Origin: Funneliformis mosseae | Taxonomy: Eukaryota > Glomeromycota > Glomeromycetes > Glomerales > Glomeraceae | NCBI GenBank assembly: GCA_910592005.1 | Contig: CAJVPP010001116.1 | Coordinates: forward strand, 1-22,640 | DNA length: 22,640 bases | Reading direction: 5' to 3' | Shown: positions 9,275 to 17,006 of the stretch, piece after piece | How the letters are laid out: every line of letters begins with the position of its first letter | How positions within the stretch are numbered: the first letter of the stretch is position 1 | Notes under the pieces: generated by a model | Told to the model about the DNA's origin: nothing | What the model saw: only the letters and a program-made list of their open reading frames with translations | Database searches by the model: none | Translations under genes and position numbers: made by a program

Positions 9275-9760
9275 TTACCCAATTTCACCATATTTCTGTA
9301 AAATCACAATTGGAACATCTTCTAATGGACCGTGGAATTTCTCAAACTTTTGGAGATATGCTCTTGCTTTTTCATCGACTTCTTCTGCCCTTTCTTGATT
9401 AGAATAACCAATAATACCGAGTTCATCCTGAATTGTTATTATATCCTCTTCCAGGTATAAAAGCAAATTACATATTTCTCTATATGAAATATCCGTAGAA
9501 GCTTTATTGCTTTGGAGTACCTCTTCTAGAATGGGATTACCATCAATGCTGAGATCATCCCGTATTGGTATTATATCTTCCACCAAATTTAATAATAACT
9601 TATATGAATCGGCAAGTGTTTTTCGCCTTCTAGCTTCAATGTTTGCCATTTGATTTGCATTACCACTAATACCGAGTTTTTTCTGAATAGCTATTATATC
9701 CTTCTTCTTATATAATAGCACTTCATATAATTGATTAAGTGTTTCGGGATCATTTGCCAT
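9275..9760 (-). CDS. Three-repeat helical protein, unknown
   Basis: A complete 161-residue protein built around three copies of a roughly 27-residue unit: residues 11-37 (LYEVLLYKKKDIIAIQKKLG), 53-79 (SYKLLLNLVEDIIPIRDDLS) and 96-122 (ICNLLLYLEEDIITIQDELG). The spacing is about 42. The common core is LL-x4-DII-x-I-x-x-LxI-x-G. The units are amphipathic and probably helical. The last 40 residues do not repeat. No family is recognised and no membrane segment or signal peptide is visible. It is the only minus-strand gene between 4.8 and 13.4 kb, flanked by cassette copies on both sides. It has no lesions and no introns. Confidence 0.65.
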   Translation of the reverse strand: MANDPETLNQLYEVLLYKKKDIIAIQKKLGISGNANQMANIEARRRKTLADSYKLLLNLVEDIIPIRDDLSIDGNPILEEVLQSNKASTDISYREICNLLLYLEEDIITIQDELGIIGYSNQERAEEVDEKARAYLQKFEKFHGPLEDVPIVILQKYGEIG

Positions 9761-9825
9761 GATTGCTATAATAAAGTAATATATTTAATGAGGAAATCTT
9801 ATCTCCGGAATACTGATCATCAACC

Positions 9826-9988
9826 CGGGCAGTGATCATCAGCTCGGAAGATTTTTTTTTGTTCGAAGATATAACATATAATAAGCATTATTTATGGCGT
9901 AGGCTTTAGATTGGATATACCGGCAACCTAACAGACGATCACCAAGAATAGAATACTAGCCGATGGTAGTCTACTGATCTAACTAATC
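9826..9988 (+). pseudogene. Deletion remnant of a second F-box/LRR gene
   Basis: A cassette (GGGCAGTGATCATCAGCTCG, a T-run, GTTCGAAGATATAACATATA, CATTATTTATGGCG) gives the promoter-like box and ATG (about 9894). Within about 20 bp it runs into a copy of the 3-prime end of the F-box/LRR gene (9916-9988 resembles 8993-9077: CGGCAACCTAACAGACGATC). The body of the gene (about 1 kb) is missing, and the ATG is followed at once by TAG. This is the scar of a tandem duplication followed by internal deletion. Confidence 0.6.
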
Positions 9989-10118
9989 CGGAGTAGTGAT
10001 CACCAGTTCAGAAGATTTTTTTTTGCTGAGCCACAATGCATGTACTCCTGTGCGACAAAAACAAGCAATGATTAACCTATTTTTCCGATTGAAAATATTT
10101 AATCAATCTACTAGTAAA
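9989..10118 (+). promoter_or_regulatory. Intergenic cassette copy 6 before the acidic gene
   Basis: TCCGGAGTAGTGATCACCAG, then TTCAGAAGATTTTTTTTTGC, TGAGCCACAATG...GTGCGACAAAAAC. It follows the deleted F-box/LRR tail, as copy 4 follows the full tail. The start of the next gene at 10119 was chosen because its context (AGTAAAATG) opens a continuous acidic domain, while the sequence before it is repeat. Confidence 0.5.
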
Positions 10119-10814
10119 ATGTCAGATGACGAGATAGATACCGAGATAGAAGAAGACTACGATGAATTTATCAAAGAATATGGATCGAGATATGAATGGG
10201 ATAATGAAAGGAATCCCGATGAGTGGAGATACTGGGATGACCTTTTTTGCACAATCAAAACCTACTGGGAGACAAAGGCAGTTAGGAATTGGAAAGAGAA
10301 AGCGCTTAAGCAATTTGTACATAGTCTGCCCAATGTAAGAAATCCATCATCATTATTTCATGTATTTATACATTTCGATGCTTTCTATCTTCCACATATT
10401 TTGAGTCTGATAGAATTGCCATATCATCCGCATGAACTTCGAGAGAAAATATGGCCGGATGGTATTGAGAAGTTCCGATGTGGATTGTTTATTCAAGGTG
10501 AAGAATCAATAGTGGATTACTGTTTAAAGATGAAGAAATGTAATGATATTGTCAAACTCTGTAAAGGTCATTTTAGAAGTGAATTCTATAGTGGATTAAC
10601 ACGAGAAAATATGAGATATATTGCAAAAAATGATTATTATCGTGAATTAGTAGAAATGCTTATTCAGGCGAAAAAAGAATCAGCGACTGGTATTATAACT
10701 AGGTTTAAAGATTATATTAGTCAGTCTGATATTGCTAATCTAAATGGGATACAATACTTATTGAGAGGCATATATTGGATAACTAACCCGAGCGAAGGTA
10801 GTCCGGAGCAGTGA
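10119..10814 (+). CDS. Acidic protein with MKF-DAF domain
   Basis: A complete 231-residue protein. Residues 1-20 are strongly acidic (SDDEIDTEIEEDYDE). An aromatic stretch follows (RNPDEWRYWDD). Residues about 50-100 (NWKEKALKQF...LPNVRNPSSLFHVF...DAFYLPHI) align with residues 109-165 of the GPTY protein and with 84-136 of the protein at 13419. The C-terminal half is charged and helical with no known motif. The last codons (SPEQ-stop) are encoded by the start of cassette copy 7, as in the retropepsin-like gene. No introns or lesions. Function unknown. I recall the LP...DAF pattern from multi-copy Rhizophagus proteins, but cannot name it. Confidence 0.65.
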   Translation: MSDDEIDTEIEEDYDEFIKEYGSRYEWDNERNPDEWRYWDDLFCTIKTYWETKAVRNWKEKALKQFVHSLPNVRNPSSLFHVFIHFDAFYLPHILSLIELPYHPHELREKIWPDGIEKFRCGLFIQGEESIVDYCLKMKKCNDIVKLCKGHFRSEFYSGLTRENMRYIAKNDYYRELVEMLIQAKKESATGIITRFKDYISQSDIANLNGIQYLLRGIYWITNPSEGSPEQ

Positions 10815-10872
10815 TCATCAGCTCGGAAGATTTTTGCTGGGCCACAGATTGTGCGACAAAAATAGACTGATC
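10801..10872 (+). repeat. Intergenic cassette copy 7
   Basis: GTCCGGAGCAGTGATCATCA, then GCTCGGAAGATTTTTGCTGG, GCCACAGATTGTGCGACAAA. It contains the stop codon of the acidic gene. The sequence CTGATCATCAG (a 5-1-5 palindrome) follows at about 10867-10877. This is the right-most copy seen and may mark the right edge of the cluster. Confidence 0.6.
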
Positions 10873-11304
10873 ATCAGTCAGGTCTTGTGTGACATAATAA
10901 TTTTTGCATATATATTCGAAAAACTTATTCTTTATTTTTTTTCCCAAACGAATGTGAGAAAATGTGAAAGGGGGTCTAGTTGCAACACAGGACCAGCTCT
11001 AAAAGTAAATATTGACGACAAAAGCATATGTTATGAAAGGCTGAGGGAGTCACAATTTCGAGATCGTCAGGCGTAAGACCAACTATGTGTCTCTCCAGTA
11101 GATCTCCATATGAAAAGGTACGAAAGTTTTATTTGCATGTGCTTTCATGGAACTCTTGGCATCAGACGACAATACTAATTACGCCTCATACCTCATTAAC
11201 TTTTTCTCAGCAAGATATAAAGCATGTAGAAGTATGTGGAAGTTCAGCTAACTTTCTCGCAAAATTTTAAGGTAATATATTTTATTATATATTTTTAGAA
11301 AAAA
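10873..11304. other. Gene-poor gap with possible relic exons
   Basis: No gene can be supported. A coding-like stretch (KVNIDDKSICYERLRESQFR, ending at TAA 11074-11076) is followed by sequence with a splice-like donor (AAAAG/GTACGAAAG near 11117), a good acceptor (CTTTTTCTCAG near 11210) and a short open exon ending at TAA (CGSSANFLAKF). These could be remains of a gene, but the frames do not join cleanly. Confidence 0.35.
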
Positions 11305-11757
11305 ATGTTTCAAAGGATTATTGCATCTGTACGAACGAAACTTTATTCACTATGGACATTAATATTTAGGAAAAGCAAAATGCTAGAAATCAGGCTTAAT
11401 TGTCTTGTTGTTCCTAGCGATTCAGTTGGAAATATTACACAACAACATGTCATTACAATCAAAATTAACAACAATGAATCCGTCTATTCTCTCAGATCAC
11501 AAATTAAAAAAGAACATACTCCCCGATTTGATAATATTCCAATTACTGAATTTGTAGTCCGTGCAATTTCCTTAAATTCAGATAAAGTGCTAGCATCGGT
11601 TAATGCTGAAGGAGTGATGATAAGCGTGAATAGTGGGAGACAGGATGAAGGGCAGGTGTTAATTCCAATGCACAATATTCTTGATCATTTTCCCAAGCAA
11701 CCTTCTGAAAAAGATATTCATATTATAATTTATTTAAATATTCAAACATCCCAGTAG
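11305..11757 (+). CDS. Crinkler-type N-terminal domain protein, short
   Basis: A complete 150-residue protein. From about residue 26 it fits the Crinkler (CRN) N-terminal, ubiquitin-like domain: a first strand LEIRLNCLV, a second ITIKINNNESVYSLRSQIKK, the middle FDNI...VVRAIS, and the last strand near DIHIIIYLN. CRN proteins are modular effectors: the N-terminal domain directs secretion or nuclear traffic, and a variable C-terminal domain is the active part. Here the protein ends right after the N-terminal domain, so no effector domain is present. The first 25 residues (basic and aromatic, with FRKSK) are extra. The ATG follows a U-rich stretch and an AG; the upstream 28 nt could be a 5-prime splice junction, but that is too short to trust. 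Confidence 0.6.
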   Translation: MFQRIIASVRTKLYSLWTLIFRKSKMLEIRLNCLVVPSDSVGNITQQHVITIKINNNESVYSLRSQIKKEHTPRFDNIPITEFVVRAISLNSDKVLASVNAEGVMISVNSGRQDEGQVLIPMHNILDHFPKQPSEKDIHIIIYLNIQTSQ

Positions 11758-12088
11758 TGAGCAGTGTTTTCGTTGTGCCATTTTTTATGTATCAGTTGCT
11801 ACGGCAATATTTTTTTATTTCTTAAATAAAGCATATATTATGTTCTTGTCGTAAATCTTGAAAAATGCCACGTGTAGTGATGTAATAATAATATCGCCTG
11901 ACAATCCTGTACTACGTATTAATTGCATATATATTGGACAAATGCATTATGAATCGACACAAAAAAATCTATCATTTCTCCCCGAGCGTCGAAAACCAAA
12001 AAATACTTTTATATCCATAAACCAGCTTTACCTGTAACTGTAGTCTAGTGCATATTTTTTCACAAGCACAAACACATATATAAACTCC
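11758..12088. other. Intergenic region with a TATA-like box
   Basis: No gene is seen. An E-box-like CACGTG lies near 11868, and a TATA-like ACACATATATAAAC lies at about 12072-12085, only a few bases before the ATG at 12089. If it is the TATA box, transcription would start inside the first exon, so it may not be. Confidence 0.35.
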
Positions 12089-13281
12089 ATGTCTTCACCA
12101 GCTTCTTCACCCGCTTCACCCGCCTCAATAACGGAAGAAATTTCCACTAGAACAATGTCGGACGTGGTTAAGGATTTTAATACAGAGGAGCTTATCGAAT
12201 ATTTAGGGAGAAAAAACTTAAACTCGATAAAGATGATATTAAAATACTTCGTAAAGAGAAAATTGCCAGCTCTGACTTTCTCAAGTTAACTAAAGATGAC
12301 TTTCATAGTATTGGTTTCGCGTTAAGTCCAACAACAAGGCTTACAGAATTCATTGAAGGTCTCAGCCAGAAATTACAAAACTACTCCTCGCTTAAAACTC
12401 TCGACGACCTGAAGGAAATGTTACGTAGAAATAAGGTTAATGGGGAAGATATAACAAGTATCAAGCAATTTACTCCTGGTGGGTGATTAATCAACTTTGT
12501 TAGCAAAGCTAACCTAGATTATTCTAACCTTATTTTTTTCTCCCGCAGTCTTCGAGGAAATTAATGATGAAGATAAGGCCCTCAATCACTGTATGGAGGA
12601 TATAATCTTAAAACTTTCAAATGTGAAAACCATGACTGACGCCAACGAGGTGACGCGCTATGAATTTATTTCATCGATTCTCCATGCATCCATTGCTATA
12701 GCCAAAAAACTTACCTCCCAAGATATATTTATAGTATTTCAAAAGGATGTTTCCGGTAAGGACACGACAGGCCGGGTAGACTACGCGATTAAAAGTTTGG
12801 AAGACCTACTTTGTATCACTGAAGGGAAACCACGCAACATTAAGATTGGATATGCCCAAGTAAGTCTCTTCGTCTTATCAGTCTATTGGTTTTGAAATGA
12901 CCAGAGGAAGAAGACTAAAGGATAATGTATTTTATCTCTTAGAATTTGGCGCAACTTGAAAGTGCATTCCAAACAAATAAGAAAAAATGAACTGTAGATC
13001 AGGCGTTTAATGAAAATTACTTTGACTATCTTTATGGCATTGTGACTACAGGGACGGAGTGGCATTTTATAATATATACTCCGGATGGTATTTACTGTAC
13101 AAGTGGGAGTGAGTACCAGATTAATATTTCAAAATCCGCCATCAAGGATAACCCTGAATTACTCTGAAGCAATGTGAAAAGGGTTATTGGTATAATTGTT
13201 AGGCTGTTAAAGGATAGGGTTAGTGTTGATAGTTCCTCAGCTAGCAAGAGGGCTAGAATCAAAAAAATTATCAAAAAATAA
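12089..13281 (+). pseudogene. SAM-domain protein, three exons, broken
   Basis: A gene of a multi-copy Rhizophagus family with an N-terminal SAM domain (EELIEYLG, then DKDDIKILRKEKIA, FLKLTKDDF and GFALSPTTRLTEFIEGLSQK). The rest is of unknown function. Exons are 12089-12478, 12549-12859 and 12943-13281, with introns of 70 and 83 nt. The second donor is canonical (GTAAGT), and the first is GTGGGT. Lesions are a one-base loss near 12221 in an A-run (LGRKNL then out of frame) and two TGA codons at 12988-12990 and 13165-13167. With one base restored the coding length is 1041 nt (347 codons), which confirms the exon structure. CGA-to-TGA explains both stops. SAM domains usually bind other SAM domains or RNA; the role here is unknown. 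Confidence 0.8.
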
Positions 13282-13418
13282 TATGTATCGCGGGCTAGTG
13301 TCTTGAATCCTGTATTTATTTTTGCATGTATTAATAAAGCAGTTTTCATTTACCATGTAACATTGAATAATTCTTTCGTATCTGCCGGGAAATTATCCAT
13401 TCAATAATTATTAAGATC

Positions 13419-13841
13419 CTAACCTTTCACGGGATCGGCTAACGTATCCAAGAGTGCATTATGTTCTTTCACCCCAAATGCATTAGACCTAGAGAATGCG
13501 TCGAATAATCTATTTTTTTTTCGATCAGATATGTCTGGAAGACGTCTGGTAAATTTCATGAGTACAATGTTCCGATGTCGAGCTTCCCGGACTTGATAAA
13601 GTTTTTTCAAAGCATCTTCACCAAAACGTCTTCTATAATCCCATCCGGTATATGTTTTCCTAGGGTCCCAATAATTGTCCTGATCATCATCACTATCTTC
13701 TTCGTCGATGTCAGATTCGTTATTGTCGTCATCATCTATGTTGACGGGCGCGACTTCATTATCTAATAATTCCAAAGCCTCCAAGAATTCGTATACCTCA
13801 ATTTTATCACCAGCACTAGTGTCAGAATAGGTTTGTTCCAT
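13419..13841 (-). CDS. Acidic protein with MKF-DAF domain
   Basis: A complete 140-residue protein. It has an acidic N-terminal half (DDDDNNESDIDEEDSDDD, residues about 36-53), then NYWDPRKTYTGWDYRRRF, then the shared domain: NIVLMKFTRRLPD...NRLFDAFSRSNAF (residues about 84-136). It is a relative of the proteins at 4853 and 10119, and is the only member of this family found beyond the left-half cluster. Like them it has no introns. No lesions are seen. Function unknown. Confidence 0.65.
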   Translation of the reverse strand: MEQTYSDTSAGDKIEVYEFLEALELLDNEVAPVNIDDDDNNESDIDEEDSDDDQDNYWDPRKTYTGWDYRRRFGEDALKKLYQVREARHRNIVLMKFTRRLPDISDRKKNRLFDAFSRSNAFGVKEHNALLDTLADPVKG

Positions 13842-14506
13842 GATGATAATATACCAAAATACCTTACCTTCAATTTAGGTTATTTAGCTTCTCTTGTCTA
13901 TGGTCGCTTCGCGCTGTAGTAAATACCCAGCATCGGGTGAAAATATGTTACGTCACTAAACACATGATACTGCGACTCCCAAAAGAAGCTGATGACGATT
14001 TTGATAAAATACTCATGGAAATTCACGAGAACCATGATATATATTTTGATGATCCCGTACCTCAGTCAGTAATGAGTCCCACCATCTCTCCGGTAATCGC
14101 CTAGGAGAATTATTGGATGAATTGCATACTCACTTAGACTGAATTATCTTTTTTTTGAATCACGTGGGTGGCTTAGATTTCATGCGCAGTAAAATGTCAC
14201 TGATCTATACTTTTCCACAATAATACGTCACTGGCTCATGTGAATCTGCAGAATATTCTATGCGCAGTTACGTCATCACACATAATTGTGATTTCATATG
14301 ATAAAGGCGCGAGATTAGAGATGCTATAACTAAAGGGATTTCATTTTCCCTATTTTTATCAAAATGAGTATACACTGGCTTTTTCATTATGGAAACATTG
14401 CTACTTAAGGTATAAATAATTTACCAAGACCTTCGTGGTGAAATATAAATACGATAAAAATTGAATCGTTACCCATAGGTAACATCTAGCGTGTAAATAT
14501 CGAAAA
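13842..14506. promoter_or_regulatory. Intergenic region with repeated CRE-like and ATGCGCAGT motifs
   Basis: TTACGTCA (an ATF/CREB-like bZIP site) occurs at 13948-13955 and 14268-14275, with the variant ATACGTCA at 14223-14230. ATGCGCAGT occurs at 14182-14190 and 14260-14268, and CACGTG at 14161-14166. A palindrome GTTACC-CATA-GGTAAC lies at about 14468-14483. The region lies upstream of both the minus-strand acidic gene and the Crinkler gene at 14507, and could regulate either. Confidence 0.45.
13964..14142 (+). pseudogene. Short broken acidic ORF
   Basis: An ATG at 13964 opens a 46-codon frame (MILRLPKEADDDFDKILMEI..., ending at TAG 14102). In another frame it is followed by LGELLDELHTHLD and a TGA at 14140, which reads as its natural continuation after a frameshift near 14096. 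The composition is acidic and coding-like. The family is not recognised. It may be the 3-prime remnant of a lost gene. Confidence 0.35.
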
Positions 14507-15461
14507 ATGTTTGGGATTACTTTCTTGTGTTTCCTTCAGGGAGTGGAAGAGCCGTTTCTCGTTGCGGTTGATGAAACTGATATGATTAATCATCTCAAGG
14601 AAGGTATTTTGTCCAGGAGAAGAGGAATTATTCGTGAAAATGCCGAGACATTCAAAATATGGAAAGTGTTCATTCCTGTTAATGAATATAATAAACTGAG
14701 AAACCCTCCAGTTGAAATAGAAAGTGGTGAGGAATTAGAAGGTAGTCAGAGAATAACGTCTATTGGGGAAGTTCGCAATGAATATATTCAAGTCTTTATG
14801 GAAAATCCTGATTCGGTAATTATTCCACCCACTTTGACGAAACAGGTTAAAGAAACAGATAACAAGATTAAAGGATTAGAAAATAAGATTCAAGGATTAG
14901 AAAATAAGATCCAAGGTTTGGCTAATATAATTCAAAGTATGTATGGAAAAGACAAATAACTAAGCCTTTAAAATTCGTTCTTTCAGATTAATAGCTTTTA
15001 TTTTGATTTAGGTGTGGCTAGCATCGACGGTGCAGGTAATTATCTGTTATTGAGATATCTTTATACTTTTTTAACATGATTAATATGGTTTATGTGGTTT
15101 ACAAATAGGTGTGGAGATGGATTGTTATCTTGAGGAAATCTGTAAATTGGGAGTTATTAAAGTAAGCGACGAGTTACATATAAAAAAAGGTTACAGTGAA
15201 GATCCTAAACCTGTTAAAATTGGATGCAGGGTAATTGGGATTGATAATGGAATATTTACCGTTACCCTCATTGGCTATGACGAAGAACGAAAAATAATTA
15301 CCTCGTTAGTATTGCTTGAAATTTGGTTACTTAATAAATTCAACCTAGATAAACAGTATAGACCTAAATATTATAGTCGTCCTGATGAAAATATTGATAT
15401 TATACGTAATGGGGAGGATATGGGGAATGTTAAAAAAAGATATAAAGAATTAAAAAAATAG
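14507..15461 (+). CDS. Crinkler-type N-domain, heptad coiled coil and novel C-terminus; three exons
   Basis: Exons are 14507-14936, 15012-15035 and 15109-15461, with introns of 75 and 73 nt (donors GTATGT and GTAATT, acceptors TTTAG and ATAG). The middle exon is only 24 nt. The frame runs cleanly through all three and gives 268 residues. Residues about 1-107 fit a Crinkler N-terminal ubiquitin-like domain (FGITFLCFLQG, VDETDMINHLKEGI, FKIWKVFI, YIQVFMENP). Then comes a coiled coil with three 7-residue repeats (NKIKGLE, NKIQGLE, NKIQGLA) encoded by a 21-bp tandem repeat at 14861-14923. The C-terminal domain (about 147-268, DCYLEEICKLGVIKV...) is not recognised. No lesions. It is probably a functional gene, but the splice model is inferred from the sequence alone. 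Confidence 0.65.
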
Positions 15462-16090
15462 ATTGCAGTAATTAACATATAGAGGTTTCGTCATATATCA
15501 TTGGTAAAGAGAGCCAAGACAAACGATTCCGATTTGTATTTATTAATAAATTTTTCTTGGCAATATTTCAGCGAACTTAGTTCGCCCAAAATCACGTATT
15601 TTATTTCTTCGTAGTACTGTACATATTTCTCCGCAGTTAGTATTGAGCATGTGATTTAACTACGCCATTTATCAAGTGGATCGCAGAAGCTTTATTTTTA
15701 AACGGATCTATTAATAAACCCAATATTTTTGTGTTGCCATAGTGATGAACTTTCCCTAGTGTCAAGCCGAAAGAAGTTCTGGTATGTTCTATCTCACTCA
15801 TTACGCAGTTCTGAATTACTAATAAAAAATAACACATCCTGATTTACATGCTGATCGTAAGACAGGGCATCGTTTGACTTGTGTTTCGCAGATCATGATG
15901 TTAGAACGAATTGAATATGGAAATCGGCATGATTTCCGCTGAATAAATGGTAGATTTTTATTACCTTACTAGCATTACTTAACATTAGCGCATTCAAATT
16001 ACGTGTATAGGCTAATAGCATATTAATCCGTTTTTGAATAGGAATTAGTGGTACATGTGCGATTCGTCATCTACAGATCTCGATTCATGA
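15462..16090. other. Gene-poor gap
   Basis: No supported gene. A 66-codon open frame on the minus strand (15637-15837) has a coding-like middle (EHTRTSFGLTLGKVHHYGNT) but matches no family I know and has no splice or start context to back it. The rest is A/T-rich. AATAAA-like signals occur near 15540-15550. Confidence 0.3.
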
Positions 16091-16542
16091 TATTCTTTTT
16101 TTGTGATTACAATTGAAATAGGGGCGGGCTGTGAACTCAACCCACGTGTTGCAGAAGATCTTATTAATTCAGCAAGAATTTACCGTTTATTTCTAAGATT
16201 TGATTTCGGCTATCTGCAAAATGTACAGTAAGTACGTCACCTCCTGTGGGTTAGATCAATGAATAATTAATCCGCCAACTTATTTCTGGAAAGTTCTGGT
16301 ATGATACATATATTACGAATCTTTGAATTGGTGTCCCTGTTGTTAGAATGGGACAAGAATGGAAATTGCGCCTCTTAATCTACCAATTTACAGATCTAGA
16401 TCCTATAAAATTTAAGGGGGATGCCTCTGGCCACATTCTATATAATAAAACAAATTTCCATTTACAGTCGTTAGTAGATTTGTATGGAGCACAAATAGGG
16501 GTCACCTTTTTTTTCTCATTAATTCAAAAAAAGAAATACTAG
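16091..16542 (+). CDS. Possible two-exon gene, unknown
   Basis: Exon A (16091-16227) ends at a strong donor (CA/GTAAGT) and is coding-like (CELNPRVAEDLINSARIYRL, then FLRFDFGYLQN). Exon B starts after TTGTTAG at 16347 and continues in the same frame (MGQEWKLRLLIYQFTDLDPI...), to TAG at 16540-16542. The intron would be 119 nt. The joined length is a multiple of three. No start ATG is found in exon A, so a first exon may lie upstream or the gene may be decayed. The family is not recognised. An alternative is that exon B alone is a chance ORF. Confidence 0.3.
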
Positions 16543-17006
16543 AGGGGTAAGCCCACCTGCAGATCGAAAGATGATCTTAGAAAATTCCTCAGTACTTTAT
16601 TAGTATTCATAATGCCGATTTCACACTGTTAACGCGTCATGCATTGTTATTTCAACAATCAAGCATCTACGAGCAACGTAATTATGAAAAATGTAGTTAT
16701 GACAAATACACATAATAATTAATAAAGCAACATAATTTTTATTAAATCGGGTTAAATTCTCTTTTCACGCGTAGTAAGTATACAGTATAAAATAAACCTT
16801 TTTCTCAGCGCATTTACGCAAGAGATTGCATATTAAAAAAAATCTATCTAAAAAACTTGATCCACCAATAAGATCTCTTAATAAAATTACTATGCCTAAT
16901 CATGTCCAGTTTGTCATTGCTCAACTCTTCGGGAGTCATGCCTTTTTTGACTTTAACCACTGTTTTTTTGTTCATTAGTCCAGTGTTAATCATAGAGATC
17001 GCTACC
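16543..17006. other. Gene-poor gap with a charged antisense ORF
   Basis: Very A/T-rich, with no supported gene. On the minus strand 16844-16993 encodes 49 residues (MINTGLMNKKTVVKVKKGMT, then PEELSNDKLDMIRHSNF...) of normal charged composition. Its plus-strand shadow is hydrophobic, which argues against an extended start of the next gene. It may be a relic exon or a small gene divergent from 17007. Confidence 0.3.

Noticed and set aside
10834..11270. Open frames at 10834-11076 and 11085-11270 as genes
   Set aside because: They start in the cassette or in low-complexity sequence and do not join into one frame. Only part looks coding-like.
16902..17006. Extending the coiled-coil gene to the ATG at 16902, which would add a hydrophobic N-terminus
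   Set aside because: The hydrophobic stretch is the shadow of a charged minus-strand frame, and the ATG at 17007 has a much better context (ACCATG). A real signal anchor cannot be fully excluded.
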